Notes: generated from the letters alone by a model not told the origin. A stretch of 64,000 nucleotides of DNA from Amycolatopsis albispora (GCF_003312875.1 NZ_CP015163.1:620001-684000); one strand, 5' to 3'; shown: positions 1-8,330, counted from the first letter of the stretch. Translations and numbers: made by a program.

Positions 1-297
1 CAGCCGGTGTACAAGGCGGTGATGGTGGTCAAAAACGACACCAATCTGGGAATTCAGCTCTCGGCCCCGGTCATCAACATGTGGGCCGGGCCGAGCACGT
101 CGAAGCAGATTCGTGACGACGGTTGTTACAACAGCGGGCTTTCGTCGGAGTACGCGGCCGCCTGTTACGGAACCGCGGCGACGTTGTCCGTGGTGTGCTC
201 CATCAAGCCGGGAGCCACCTACGTCACGGCCAATGCCGCGGTCAACGTCGACGGTGCGCGGCAGACGAAGGTGAGCATGGTCGAGGTCAACTGCTGA
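1..297 (+). CDS. C-terminal part of a hypothetical, probably secreted, Cys-containing protein (truncated by window edge)
   Basis: The frame is open from the first base (Gln-Pro-Val-Tyr...) and ends in TGA at 295-297, so this is probably the 3' end of a longer gene; the GTG at 7 is only an internal candidate start. About 98 residues are visible. They are rich in Gly, Ala, Val and Asn, contain four cysteines (one of them the final residue) and have no charged or helical core, which fits an extracellular disulfide-containing beta-sheet protein. I do not recognise the family. The neighbouring araC gene converges on it with a 15-bp gap. Only the reading frame and composition are directly seen; secretion is inferred. 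Confidence 0.5.
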   Translation, partial: QPVYKAVMVVKNDTNLGIQLSAPVINMWAGPSTSKQIRDDGCYNSGLSSEYAAACYGTAATLSVVCSIKPGATYVTANAAVNVDGARQTKVSMVEVNC

Positions 298-312
298 GCG
301 GACCTCGCCCGG

Positions 313-1137
313 TCACCACGCGAGGTGGTCCACGGCCAGCCAGGTCCGCCCGGCCAGCACCGCCGGGGTCACGCCGGTGAAGGCCACTACGTCCCGGTGC
401 AGGTGCGGCTGGTCGACGTAACCGCTGCCCACCGCCACCCCGGCCGGGTCCTCGCCCGCGGCCAGGCGGTGGGCGGCGTGGTCGAAGCGCACCAGCCTCG
501 CCGCCCGCTTGGGCGCGAGGCCGATCTGGGTCCGGAACCGGGACCACAGTCGCTTGCGGCTCCACCCGAGTTCGACCGCCAGCTCGTCGATCCGGACCCG
601 GCCGCGGGTGCGCGCGATCCGGTGCCACGCCCACGCCACCTCGCGTTCCACCGCCGTCTTCGCCGTTTCCAGCCGCCGGGTGAGCAGCGCTTCCGCCAGT
701 GCGAACCGGTCCGGCCACGACCGGGCCCCGGCCAGTTGCTCCCGCACCCGCGCCGCGCCCCGGCCCCACAGGTCGTCGAGCGTCACCGCCACGTGGTCCA
801 GTTCCGCCGGGGACACGCCCAGCACCGCGTGCGCGGTCACCGGCGACAGGCGCACCTGCACGCATTCGACCCGCTCGCCGCGCACCCGCACCGCGCCGTG
901 CATGAACCCGGTGACCAGGCTGCCCTGCCGCTGCCTGCCGGTGGCGGCGTCGACCACGAGCGGGCCGTCGCCGAACCCGAGCGCCAGGGTGACCGCCGGG
1001 TGGGGCACGACCCGCACGTCGACCGGGCCCGCGCCGCGGTCGCGGAACCCGGCCATGCGGACGCCGGGCAACCGGCCGGGCCGCGACGGCCGCGCGACCC
1101 GCCACCTGGCCACCGCCTCGGCTTCCGGCGCGAACAT
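313..1137 (-). CDS. AraC-family transcriptional regulator
   Basis: Predicted 274-residue DNA-binding regulator. The C-terminal ~90 residues carry the two helix-turn-helix units of the AraC/XylS family: the first around RIDELAVELGWSRKRLWSRF, the second around AAGEDPAGVAVGSGYVDQPH, followed by the family-typical F-x-G-V-T-P ending. The N-terminal ~160 residues resemble the DUF6597-like ligand domain of many actinobacterial AraC proteins but show no motif that names a ligand. The start was set at the ATG at 1137; the frame continues upstream to 1242 but would then run into the divergent SnoaL-like gene. The 68-bp gap between the two start codons suggests that this regulator controls the divergent gene at 1206, which is inference. 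Confidence 0.85.
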   Translation of the reverse strand: MFAPEAEAVARWRVARPSRPGRLPGVRMAGFRDRGAGPVDVRVVPHPAVTLALGFGDGPLVVDAATGRQRQGSLVTGFMHGAVRVRGERVECVQVRLSPVTAHAVLGVSPAELDHVAVTLDDLWGRGAARVREQLAGARSWPDRFALAEALLTRRLETAKTAVEREVAWAWHRIARTRGRVRIDELAVELGWSRKRLWSRFRTQIGLAPKRAARLVRFDHAAHRLAAGEDPAGVAVGSGYVDQPHLHRDVVAFTGVTPAVLAGRTWLAVDHLAW

Positions 1138-1205
1138 CTGTCCAGAGTAGCCGGACGGAACATTCGTCCAAGACGCCGGCACCGCCCGCCGGGACAGTGG
1201 ATGCC

Positions 1206-1604
1206 ATGAGCCACCACAACATCCAGCCCTTCTTCGAGGCACTGGCCAGCCGTGACGCGGACCGGATCGCGGCGGTGCTCACCGAGGACTCGGAATGGTT
1301 TTCACCGCCTGGCAACGCCGTTGCCGTCGCACTCGAAGCAACCAACCACATGAAAGGCCGCGCGGCGATCGTCCAGTTCTTCGCCGACGAGTTACCGCGG
1401 TTGTTCGTGCGCGATGTCGGTGTCACCTTCAACGGTGTCCATTCGGCTGGTGAGCACGTGGTCGTGGAAGCCGAGCTGACGGCCACCCTGCCCGACGGCA
1501 ACCGCTACCTCAACGACTACTGCTTTGTCGTCGAGTTCCGGAACGGGCTGGTGCACCGGGTCCGCGAATACGCCGACACCCCTCGTGGACTCAAGTGCGG
1601 ATGA
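1206..1604 (+). CDS. SnoaL-like / NTF2-fold protein
   Basis: 132-residue single-domain protein of the NTF2/SnoaL superfamily. Visible hallmarks are the N-terminal helix ending in ALASRDADRIAAVLTED-S-EW, the mid-segment GRAAIVQFFADELP, and a C-terminal beta segment with FRNGLVHRVREYADT. These small cone-shaped proteins act as polyketide cyclases, isomerases or ligand binders; no specific substrate can be read from the sequence. I chose ATG 1206 over GTG 1197 because it matches the family's N-terminus (MSHHNIQPFFEAL). It is transcribed divergently from the araC gene at 313-1137 and is its likeliest target. Downstream it converges with the stressosome operon at a 20-bp gap. Confidence 0.82.
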   Translation: MSHHNIQPFFEALASRDADRIAAVLTEDSEWFSPPGNAVAVALEATNHMKGRAAIVQFFADELPRLFVRDVGVTFNGVHSAGEHVVVEAELTATLPDGNRYLNDYCFVVEFRNGLVHRVREYADTPRGLKCG

Positions 1605-1624
1605 AGCGCGGGTGGTGACCGGGT

Positions 1625-2812
1625 TCAGGACTTCCGGATGGCGATGACGACGGTGTCGTCGATGTGCAGCACGACGTCGTGCATCTGGGTGGTCAGTTCC
1701 CGCGGGATGCCCGTGGTGGGGCGGCGGGCGTGCGCGCGGGCCAGCGCCAGCAGCCGGGTTTCGCCTTCGTCGTAGTTCTTGCGGCTTTCGATCAGGCCGT
1801 CGGTGTAGAGCAGCAGGGTGTCGCCGGGGTCGAGGGTGTGGTGCGCGAGTTCGGGTGTGCCCGGGTGCGGGAAACCGACACCGCGGCCCGGGCCGGGACC
1901 GGCGAGCCGCTGCGTGTGGCCGGCGGCGGTGATCAGCACCGGCTGCGGGTGGCTGCCGTTGGCCACGCGGACCTCTCCCGTGCCCGGCGTGATCCTGGCC
2001 AGCAGCACGGTCGCCATGAGCTTGGGTTCGATGGTGGTCAGCGTGTTCGACGCCCTGGCGACCAGATCGGCGAACGGATGCCCTTCCAGCGCGAGGGTGC
2101 GGATCGCGTGCGTGACGGTGATGGCCTTGCGGGTGGAGGCGACGCCGTGGCCGACGGCGTCGACGAGGGTGATGTGGACGTCGCCGCCGGGCAGGGTGAA
2201 CCAGTCGTAGAGATCGCCGCCGGTGGGGGAGTCCGGATCGGCGGGGGAGTAGTGCACGGCCAGCTCCAGCCCGGCGACCACGGGTGGCGGCGGGCGGAGG
2301 GCGTCTTCGAGTTCGCGGAAGATGACGCCGTGGGCGCGGCGGAGTTCCTCGTCGCGTCGCTCGAGTTCGATGAACATGGCGAGCACGCCGCTGTTGGTTT
2401 CGGCGAGTTCGTGCTTGAGCTGGCGTTGCTGTTGCGCCAGCGTGTCGGCGCGCGCGATGAGCGCGAGCATTTCCTCACGGGTGGCGTGCTCGTCGCTGCC
2501 GGGCACCGGTGCCGGGGGCGCGCCGGTGGCCAGGTGCCAGGTGAGCGTCTGGTCGTCGCCGGTGTCGGGCAGCAGCGGCAGGAGGTTGCGCTGGTGCTGG
2601 GGAATGGACCGTCCCAAGTGGAGGGTCACGGTGCACAGGCCGTCGCCAGAGGTGCTGGTCCGCAGGCCGATCGCGGTACCGGCGGCGATGGCCGGTTCGG
2701 CGACCAGGGTGGCGGAGAGCACCAGCCGGGCGCGGTCGTCGATCGGCACGCCCGCCTGGCCGCACGCCTCGCGCAGGCGACGGCGGAGCTGGCGGAGGTC
2801 GGTGGTGTTCAC
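1625..2812 (-). CDS. RsbU-like PP2C (SpoIIE-family) serine/threonine phosphatase, last gene of stressosome operon
   Basis: 395-residue predicted Mn/Mg-dependent PPM phosphatase. Residues ~110-170 form a coiled-coil linker (LAQQQRQLKHELAETNSG and following). The SpoIIE domain (~180-395) retains the metal-binding acidic motifs: GGDLYDW, VDAVGHG, YTDGLIE and a terminal DDTVVIAI. In Bacillus the RsbT kinase binds and activates RsbU, which then dephosphorylates an anti-anti-sigma factor. As gene five of an rsbR-S-T operon this protein is the natural equivalent, although the ~100-residue N-terminus looks more like a HATPase/adaptor domain than the RsbU four-helix domain. The GTG start at 2812 overlaps the TGA of the upstream gene (GTGA), indicating translational coupling. 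Confidence 0.88.
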   Translation of the reverse strand: MNTTDLRQLRRRLREACGQAGVPIDDRARLVLSATLVAEPAIAAGTAIGLRTSTSGDGLCTVTLHLGRSIPQHQRNLLPLLPDTGDDQTLTWHLATGAPPAPVPGSDEHATREEMLALIARADTLAQQQRQLKHELAETNSGVLAMFIELERRDEELRRAHGVIFRELEDALRPPPPVVAGLELAVHYSPADPDSPTGGDLYDWFTLPGGDVHITLVDAVGHGVASTRKAITVTHAIRTLALEGHPFADLVARASNTLTTIEPKLMATVLLARITPGTGEVRVANGSHPQPVLITAAGHTQRLAGPGPGRGVGFPHPGTPELAHHTLDPGDTLLLYTDGLIESRKNYDEGETRLLALARAHARRPTTGIPRELTTQMHDVVLHIDDTVVIAIRKS

Positions 2813-3816
2813 GGGAGCTGGTCGGCGTGCAGGGCGATCGCGGCCGCGTCGTCGCGGGGGTTGCGGTGCCGGTGGGCGAGTTCCGCGACGAGCAGCAGCG
2901 CGCTGGCGGGCTGGGTGGACGGGACCGGCGTGCGCCAGGTGTTGTCGAGCCCGTCGGTGTGGAGCACCACCACGGCGCCGCCGGTCAACGGGGCGCGGCG
3001 GGGCAGCACGGACGGCAGCACGAACCCGATCACCCCGGGCACGCTGAGCAGCAGCTGAGGTGGCCGTCCCGGGGTCAGGACGGTGGCGCTGACGTTGCCG
3101 ACACCGCAGAACTCGACGGCGCGACCTGACACGCGCGCCAATGCGACGGCCGCGCCACGCGTACCCCGCAGCGCGCGGTGCATCCCGGCCAGGTGCGTGG
3201 CCAGCGCGCGATCCGGGTTCTCCGCGAAGGCCCCGATCGCGAGACGTGCCGCGTCGGCGGCTTCGGCACCGTGGCCGAGGCCGTCGGCGACCACCACGGT
3301 CCGGCTGCCGGTGCTCTCGGCGAGCGCGACGGCGTCACCGGAGTGGTGCTCACCTTCGCGGGGCAGGCAGAAGTGCCCGACCGCGCCGGCGAGCCCGGCC
3401 GGGGTACCGGGCGCGAGCACCCTGGCGGCGGTGACCGTGCCGGTGCCCGGCGCCGAGCGGATCTGGAACGCGGTGGACATGCGGCCGACGGCGCCGAGCC
3501 CGCTGCCCAGGGTCGAGGTGGTGGTGTGGCCGTCGACCAGCCAGTGCGCCACGTCGGCCATGCCCGGCCCGTCGTCGGCGGTCAGCACGTCGACGCCGTG
3601 CCCGGTCAGCGACCGCTGGACGAACACCGAACCGCCGGTGGCGTGCTTGTCCAGGTTGCCCGCCAGCTCGGAGGTCACCACGGCGGCGCGTTCGGCCAGC
3701 ACGTCCGGCAGCGCCGCGTCGCGGGCGGCGGCCCGCGCGGCCCTGGTCGCGGCGTAGACGGCGCTGGGGTGGTCGATCCGCACCAGCCGCGTCGGTGTGC
3801 TCGACGCGACCGTCAT
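2809..3816 (-). CDS. ATP-binding (HATPase_c) plus SpoIIE/PPM phosphatase fusion, RsbX-like stressosome feedback protein
   Basis: 335 residues. The N-terminal ~130 carry a GHKL/HATPase fold of the RsbW/RsbT type, with the N-box TSELAGNLDKHATG and G1-like ADDGPGM. The C-terminal ~190 form a PPM domain with VVADGLGHG and LHTDGLD, but the terminal Asp motif is changed to DDAAAIAL. In stressosome operons a gene in this position encodes the RsbX-type phosphatase that resets phosphorylated RsbR and RsbS; fusion to an ATPase domain is common in actinobacteria. The start is ATG 3816, whose ATGA overlaps the rsbT stop; a GTG at 3828 is also in frame. The 3' end overlaps the next gene by 4 bp. Confidence 0.85.
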   Translation of the reverse strand: MTVASSTPTRLVRIDHPSAVYAATRAARAAARDAALPDVLAERAAVVTSELAGNLDKHATGGSVFVQRSLTGHGVDVLTADDGPGMADVAHWLVDGHTTTSTLGSGLGAVGRMSTAFQIRSAPGTGTVTAARVLAPGTPAGLAGAVGHFCLPREGEHHSGDAVALAESTGSRTVVVADGLGHGAEAADAARLAIGAFAENPDRALATHLAGMHRALRGTRGAAVALARVSGRAVEFCGVGNVSATVLTPGRPPQLLLSVPGVIGFVLPSVLPRRAPLTGGAVVVLHTDGLDNTWRTPVPSTQPASALLLVAELAHRHRNPRDDAAAIALHADQLP

Positions 3817-4247
3817 CGCGGGTTCCACCGCACGACGGTGACCGCGGTCCCGCTGCCGGGTGCGGTGTCGATGTGGAACTCGTCCACCAGGCGCCGCGTG
3901 CCGCCGAGCCCGTGCCCCAGGCCCGCGCCGGTGCTGAACCCGTCGGCCATCGCCTGCTCGACGTCCGGGATGCCGGGTCCGTGGTCGCGGACGCGCAGGC
4001 GCAGGCCAATCCGGTTGCCGTCACGCAGCACGGTGATGGTCAGCGTGCCGCCCCCGCCGTGGATGTAGGCGTTGCGCACCAGCTCGCTGGCCGCGGTGAC
4101 GATCTTCGTCTGGTCGACGATGGAGAACCCGGCGCTCACCGCGCTGGCGCGGACCGCGTGCCGCGCGGTGAGCAGGTCCTCCTCGACGCGGACCTGGTGC
4201 TCGTCGTCCGCGGGTGCCTGGCCGGCGGTGAGTTCGTCAGGAAGCAT
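3813..4247 (-). CDS. rsbT: RsbT serine-protein kinase (stressosome switch kinase)
   Basis: 144 residues, the normal length of RsbT. It has the HATPase_c motifs: N-box SELVRNAYIHGGGG, G1 box RDHGPGIPD, and the glycine-rich lid GAGLGHGLGGTRRLVDEF. In Bacillus subtilis RsbT phosphorylates RsbR and RsbS, is released from the stressosome, and activates the downstream phosphatase. Its place directly after rsbS and before the ATPase/PPM gene reproduces that architecture. The ATG at 4247 lies inside the last codons of rsbS (11-bp overlap). I am confident of the family; the downstream output (sigma factor or diguanylate cyclase) is unknown here. Confidence 0.93.
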   Translation of the reverse strand: MLPDELTAGQAPADDEHQVRVEEDLLTARHAVRASAVSAGFSIVDQTKIVTAASELVRNAYIHGGGGTLTITVLRDGNRIGLRLRVRDHGPGIPDVEQAMADGFSTGAGLGHGLGGTRRLVDEFHIDTAPGSGTAVTVVRWNPR

Positions 4248-4641
4248 GAGGCGCCTCTTCGGCGGCCTCGGTGGGACGGCGCCATCCCAGCAGCTCCATG
4301 GCCTGTTCCGGGTTGAGCGCGGTCTGCACCCCGGTGAGCTGCAAGCCGAGTTCGGACAGGGTGATCGCCACCGCGGGCCGCATGCCCGCGACGATCATCC
4401 GGGCGCCGAGCAGCCGCCCGGTGTGCGCGAGCTGCATCAGGACCCTGGCGACGAAGGAGTCGATGACCTCCAGCCGGGAGATGTCGATGATCACCCCGCG
4501 AATGCGTTCCTCGCTGATCCGGGTGGTCAGCTCGTCGGTGAAGCGCAACGCGGTCGCGTCGTCGAGGTCGCTCAGCAGGCCGCCGAGCAGGATGTCGCCG
4601 AGCCGCAGCAGCGGCAGCCCGGTCGAGCCGGTCACGCTCAC
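4237..4641 (-). CDS. rsbS: RsbS stressosome scaffold protein (single STAS domain)
   Basis: 134-residue STAS-domain protein. The segment IIDISRLEVIDSFVARVL matches the RsbS phosphorylation loop, with Ser62 at the position of B. subtilis Ser59, the residue phosphorylated by RsbT. The later GMRPAVAITLSELGL segment aligns with the second conserved STAS loop. It acts as a core scaffold protein with RsbR and sequesters RsbT. The start is GTG at 4641, overlapping the rsbR TGA as GTGA; the reading frame upstream of it is not STAS-like. The 3' end overlaps rsbT. Confidence 0.93.
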   Translation of the reverse strand: MSVTGSTGLPLLRLGDILLGGLLSDLDDATALRFTDELTTRISEERIRGVIIDISRLEVIDSFVARVLMQLAHTGRLLGARMIVAGMRPAVAITLSELGLQLTGVQTALNPEQAMELLGWRRPTEAAEEAPHAS

Positions 4642-5498
4642 GCGGCCCTGCCGGGTTCGTCGCCGAGAATCCGCAGGGCCGCGGCGAGCGCGTCGGCCAG
4701 CGACGACCTGGTGAGGATGTGCGACAGGTCGATGCCGAGCTGGGTGATCGTCTGCGCGATGGACGGCCGGATGCCGCTGATCACGCATTCGGCGCCCATC
4801 AGCCGGACCGCGCTGGCGGTCTGCAGCAGGTGCTGCGCCACCGCGGTGTCCACGGTGGGCACGCCGGTGATGTCGATGATGGCGATCCTGGCCTCGTGTG
4901 CCTGGATGGCTTCGAGCAGGCCGTTCATCACGATCTGGGTGCGGGCGCTGTCGAGCGTGCCGATCAGGGGTACCGCCAGCACGTGCCGCCACAGCCGGAC
5001 CACCGGGGTGGACAGCTCGAGCATCTGGCTGTGCTGGTGGCGGATGATCTCCTCGCGGCCCTCGGCGTAGACGGAGAACGTGAGCACGCCCGCGGCGTCG
5101 AGCAGCTCGTTGACCAGCAACGCCGCCGCGTAGCACTGCGCGGGGTCCTCGGCGTGGCGTTCGACCGCCGCCAGCACCGCGCGCTTGAGCCCGAGAATGG
5201 CCATGGCCGTCGCCGTGGGTGCCGCCCCGGCCCGGACCCGGCGCTCGGACAACGCGATGAGCGCTTCGCGCACGGCTTCGTCGCGGTCGGCGATCTGGGC
5301 CGCGGGCAGCGGCGAGACCAGCGCCGCGTGCAGCGCTTCGAGCAGGTCCGTGGCCTCACGCTGGAGATCACCGTCGGCCAGTGGCAGCGGCGACCGCTCG
5401 TGTTGCCACCGGACCCATTCGGTGGTCACCGCGCCCCGGCCGGTGTCCAGCGCCCGGGCCACCAGTTCGCGCACGGCGGTCTCGTCCGTCCCCGGCAC
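4638..5498 (-). CDS. rsbR: RsbR-type stressosome sensor-scaffold protein
   Basis: 286 residues: an N-terminal variable sensor domain (~1-155) and a C-terminal STAS domain (~165-280). Both RsbT target threonines can be recognised: Thr218 in GVPTVDTAVAQHL and Thr250 in GIRPSIAQT, equivalent to B. subtilis RsbRA Thr171 and Thr205. The N-terminus looks like a non-haem globin-like RsbR_N helical bundle with no obvious haem or flavin motif, so the stimulus is unknown. The start is GTG 5498 with GGAGGG about 7 bp upstream. It is the first gene of a five-gene operon and lies immediately downstream of a MarR gene, with a palindromic operator candidate in the 72-bp gap. Confidence 0.92.
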   Translation of the reverse strand: MPGTDETAVRELVARALDTGRGAVTTEWVRWQHERSPLPLADGDLQREATDLLEALHAALVSPLPAAQIADRDEAVREALIALSERRVRAGAAPTATAMAILGLKRAVLAAVERHAEDPAQCYAAALLVNELLDAAGVLTFSVYAEGREEIIRHQHSQMLELSTPVVRLWRHVLAVPLIGTLDSARTQIVMNGLLEAIQAHEARIAIIDITGVPTVDTAVAQHLLQTASAVRLMGAECVISGIRPSIAQTITQLGIDLSHILTRSSLADALAAALRILGDEPGRAA

Positions 5499-5543
5499 CG
5501 GGTCCCTCCAGGTGGATCAAGGGGCCAACCCGAACCTCGGCCC

Positions 5544-5565
5544 ACTGTTGTCATATAACAACAGT
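5544..5565. promoter_or_regulatory. Palindromic operator between marR and the stressosome operon
   Basis: A perfect inverted repeat ACTGTTGT-N6-ACAACAGT lies 46 bp upstream of the rsbR GTG and just beyond the marR stop codon. The size and the TTGT/ACAA half-sites are typical of MarR-family operators. It is strikingly AT-rich (CATATA centre) for this genome. Binding by the adjacent MarR protein is inferred from position; it could also overlap the rsbR promoter. Confidence 0.6.
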
Positions 5566-5570
5566 TGACT

Positions 5571-6095
5571 CTACCGTGCAATGCCGGGGTGCCCGGCACC
5601 CGGTTCGGCCGCGGCGGCGGCGTGGAAGCCACGCAGGCCGGTGGCGAGGGCGGCGAGGGCGTCGGGGCTCATCTTCGACAGCACCGCCTGCACGCTCTCG
5701 CGGCGGCGGGCCCGCAGGTCCTGGAGATAGGCGCGGCCGCGTTCACTGAGCCGGAGGGTCAGTTCGCGGCGGCTGCGCGAGCTGGGCAGGCGTTCGAGGT
5801 AGCCGACGGCCTGCAACCGGTCGCACAGCCTGCTCACCAGCGGTGGGGTCGAGCCGAGCAGGTCGGCCAGCGCACGCAGGTTGAGCCCGTCGTGCCGGTC
5901 CAGCGCGACCACGGCACGCAGCTGGGCGGCCGACAGCGGCCTGGCCGAGGCGTCAGCGGCATCAGAGGCATCAGAGGCATTGCCTGCCTGCTCGAACATG
6001 ATTTCGAGCAGTTCGGCGAGATCGGTCACCGCGGCGGCCGCATCGGGACCGCGCTGCTCGCGAGACCGGTTCACGGTGTCCACTGTCGCATCCAT
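5571..6095 (-). CDS. MarR-family transcriptional regulator
   Basis: 174-residue winged-helix regulator. The HTH region reads LNLRALADLLGSTPPLVSRL followed by a beta-hairpin wing with the conserved basic SSRSRRELTLRLSERG, and the terminal helices form the dimer interface. Start ATG 6095. It is transcribed in the same direction as the rsbR operon and ends 72 bp before it. A palindrome in that gap (5544-5565), and a smaller one, GCTGA-N4-TCAGC, at 6098-6111 just ahead of its own start, are plausible binding sites. It probably links the stressosome operon to a small-molecule or redox signal; it has no cysteines, which argues against an OhrR-type thiol switch. Confidence 0.88.
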   Translation of the reverse strand: MDATVDTVNRSREQRGPDAAAAVTDLAELLEIMFEQAGNASDASDAADASARPLSAAQLRAVVALDRHDGLNLRALADLLGSTPPLVSRLCDRLQAVGYLERLPSSRSRRELTLRLSERGRAYLQDLRARRRESVQAVLSKMSPDALAALATGLRGFHAAAAAEPGAGHPGIAR

Positions 6096-6193
6096 ATGCT
6101 GAGCTGTCAGCTTGGCTTGTGGCACACCGGGGCCCGGACTGATGCGGTAACGCGGGCCCACCGGTGGGCCGACGGGTCGAGCAGGAGGACGTG

Positions 6194-7351
6194 GTGGACA
6201 GATCCCTGGCGGTGGAGCGCAGGCTGCGCGATGTCCCGCCGCACGAACTGCTGCCGGCGCTGCGGGCGGCATTGCGCGAGCACTTCGACGCGCGGGCGGT
6301 CGAGCTGCTGATGGCGGACTACTCGCTGGCCGAGCTGTGCCAGGTGAGCACCCTGCCGTACACGCACGAGCCGATGCCGGTGGAGGGCAGCACGCCGGGC
6401 GCGGCGTTTGTCGCCCAGGCCGCGATGTTCGAGCCCGGCGGCACCGGGATCACCGGATATCTGCCGGTCACCGTGCGCGGCGACCGGCTCGGCGTGCTGG
6501 CGGTGACGCTGCCCGTGGAGCCGGACCCGCCGGTGTGGGCGGAACTCGGCCGGTTCGCCGAGACGCTGGCACACGAGCTGTTTGTCGCCGATCGTGACAC
6601 CGACCTCTACATCCAGGCCCGCCGGTCCTCCCGGCTCACGCTGGCCGCGGAGATGCAGTGGCAGCTGCTGCCCGGCCGGGCGTGCACCCGCGCGGAGTTC
6701 GCGCTCGGTGGTCAGCTCGAACCCGCCTACGCCATCTACGGCGACTGCTTCGACTGGTCGGCCTCGGCGCACAAGCTGACCGTGACGCTGATCAACGGCA
6801 TGGGCGAAGGCAGTGAAGCCGCGCTGCTGACCAACCTGGCGGTGAACGCGCTGCGCAACGCGCGGCGGGCGGGGGTGGCGCTCGACGCCCAGGCCGAACT
6901 CGCCGACCAGGCGATCTACGGGCACTACCGCGGCCGCGAGCACGTGGCCGCGCTGCTGCTGGAGTTCGACCTCGCCACCGGGTCGGTGAGCGCGCTCGAC
7001 GCCGGTTCGCCGAGGCTGTGGCGGCTGCGTGACGGCAAGGTCGAGCGGGTCCACTTCGACGAGCAGCTGCCGCTGGGCGCGTTCGAAGGCACGCTGTACG
7101 AGGCGGAACGGTTCCAGGCGGTGGCGGGTGATCGCTTCGTGTTCGTCAGCGACGGCGTCTACAACGCCATCGGCCCGCAGGGGCAGCTGTACGGTGACGC
7201 CGAGCTGACCGACGCGGTGCTGACCACCGCCGACCTGCCCGCCGCGCACGTGCCGGGCGCCGTGCTCAAGGAACTGGCCACCCGGCGCCGCGGTGCGCAC
7301 GCCGAGGACGACGCCATGGTGGTCTGCCTGGACTGGTTCGGCCCCGCCTGA
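6194..7351 (+). CDS. GAF-like plus SpoIIE-family phosphatase with altered metal site
   Basis: 385 residues starting at GTG 6194, with AGGAGG 5 bp upstream; an earlier in-frame GTG at 6164 lacks a ribosome site. The N-terminal ~150 residues resemble a GAF-type sensor. The C-terminal ~220 form a SpoIIE/PPM domain: YGDCFDW corresponds to the first Asp motif, VFVSDGVYN to the third, and EDDAMVVCLDW to the last. In the second motif the canonical G-D-x-x-G-x-G is replaced by LINGMGEG, so a metal-coordinating Asp appears to be Asn. The protein may have low activity or act as a binding partner. It is divergent from marR and close to the stressosome operon, hence probably part of the same signalling network (inference). 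Confidence 0.82.
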   Translation: MDRSLAVERRLRDVPPHELLPALRAALREHFDARAVELLMADYSLAELCQVSTLPYTHEPMPVEGSTPGAAFVAQAAMFEPGGTGITGYLPVTVRGDRLGVLAVTLPVEPDPPVWAELGRFAETLAHELFVADRDTDLYIQARRSSRLTLAAEMQWQLLPGRACTRAEFALGGQLEPAYAIYGDCFDWSASAHKLTVTLINGMGEGSEAALLTNLAVNALRNARRAGVALDAQAELADQAIYGHYRGREHVAALLLEFDLATGSVSALDAGSPRLWRLRDGKVERVHFDEQLPLGAFEGTLYEAERFQAVAGDRFVFVSDGVYNAIGPQGQLYGDAELTDAVLTTADLPAAHVPGAVLKELATRRRGAHAEDDAMVVCLDWFGPA

Positions 7352-7373
7352 CGGACTGGAACGAGGGTCGCGA

Positions 7374-8330
7374 ATGACCGCCGAACGGCAGCTGCCCACA
7401 CAGGACGAGGTGCTCGGGTACTTCGAAACGCTGTCCAACCGGGGACGCTGGGGCGACGACGACGAACTCGGCACGCTGAACCACATCACCGACGAGGTGC
7501 GCCTGGCGGCGGCGCGCGCCGTGCGTCACGGGCGGAGCGTGTCGTGTGCGTGGGAGGTCGCCGTTCCGGGCGAAATGGAGCGGTCGACCACGGTGTGCCC
7601 GTGTGCCGCCGACATGCCGGGTGCCGAACGCATGCCCGTGCCGGGGTTCCGCAACGACCGCCGCTGGGGCTTTTCGAACGAGCGGCTCGGCATCATGTTC
7701 CACGGCAACACGATCACCCATGTCGACTCGCCGTGCCACCTGCTCTGGGACGGCCGGATGTACAACGGGCGGCCGCACTCGTTGCTCGACGCGGAGACCG
7801 GATCGGCGTGGGCGGCGGTCACCGCGGCGGCGAACGGGATCGTCACGCGCGGGGTGCTGCTGGACGTCGCCGAGGCCCGCGAAGTGCCGTGGCTGGAGCC
7901 GGGCCAGGGCGTGTTTCCGGAGGATCTCGAGGAAGCCGAGCGCCGTCAGGGCGTACGAGTGCGCCCGGGTGACGCGGTGCTCCTGCGGACCGGTTACGGC
8001 CGCGTCCGGCACGAGGCCGGTGATTCGGGCGGCTTCACGCAGGCGGGCTGGCACGCGTCCTGCCTGCCGTGGCTGCACGATCGCGGGGTGGCGCTGATCG
8101 GCGCGGACACCCCGCAGGACGTTCAGCCGTCGGGTTACCAGGACGTGCTGATGCCGGTGCACGCCGTCGGCTTGGTCGCGATGGGCCTGTGGCTGCTCGA
8201 CAACTGCGACCTGGAGGCGTGCGCGGCGACGGCCGCCGAACTCGGCCAGTGGGATTTCCAGCTCGCCGTCGCGCCGGTCCGCTTTGCCGGTACCTCCGGC
8301 AGCCCGGTCAATCCGATCGCCACTTTCTGA
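7374..8330 (+). CDS. Cyclase-family (kynurenine formamidase-like) metal-dependent hydrolase
   Basis: 318 residues of the PF04199 cyclase family. The metal-binding signature is visible as HGNTITHVDSPCHLLWDG (family pattern H-x-G-T-H-x-D-x-P-x-H, here with Asn-Thr-Ile-Thr). Related enzymes hydrolyse N-formylkynurenine, isatin or acyclic amides; the actinobacterial ~310-residue group is mostly uncharacterised, so no substrate is assigned. Start ATG 7374 lies 22 bp after the stop of the SpoIIE gene, so co-transcription with it is possible. No signal peptide is seen, so it is probably cytoplasmic. Confidence 0.85.
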   Translation: MTAERQLPTQDEVLGYFETLSNRGRWGDDDELGTLNHITDEVRLAAARAVRHGRSVSCAWEVAVPGEMERSTTVCPCAADMPGAERMPVPGFRNDRRWGFSNERLGIMFHGNTITHVDSPCHLLWDGRMYNGRPHSLLDAETGSAWAAVTAAANGIVTRGVLLDVAEAREVPWLEPGQGVFPEDLEEAERRQGVRVRPGDAVLLRTGYGRVRHEAGDSGGFTQAGWHASCLPWLHDRGVALIGADTPQDVQPSGYQDVLMPVHAVGLVAMGLWLLDNCDLEACAATAAELGQWDFQLAVAPVRFAGTSGSPVNPIATF

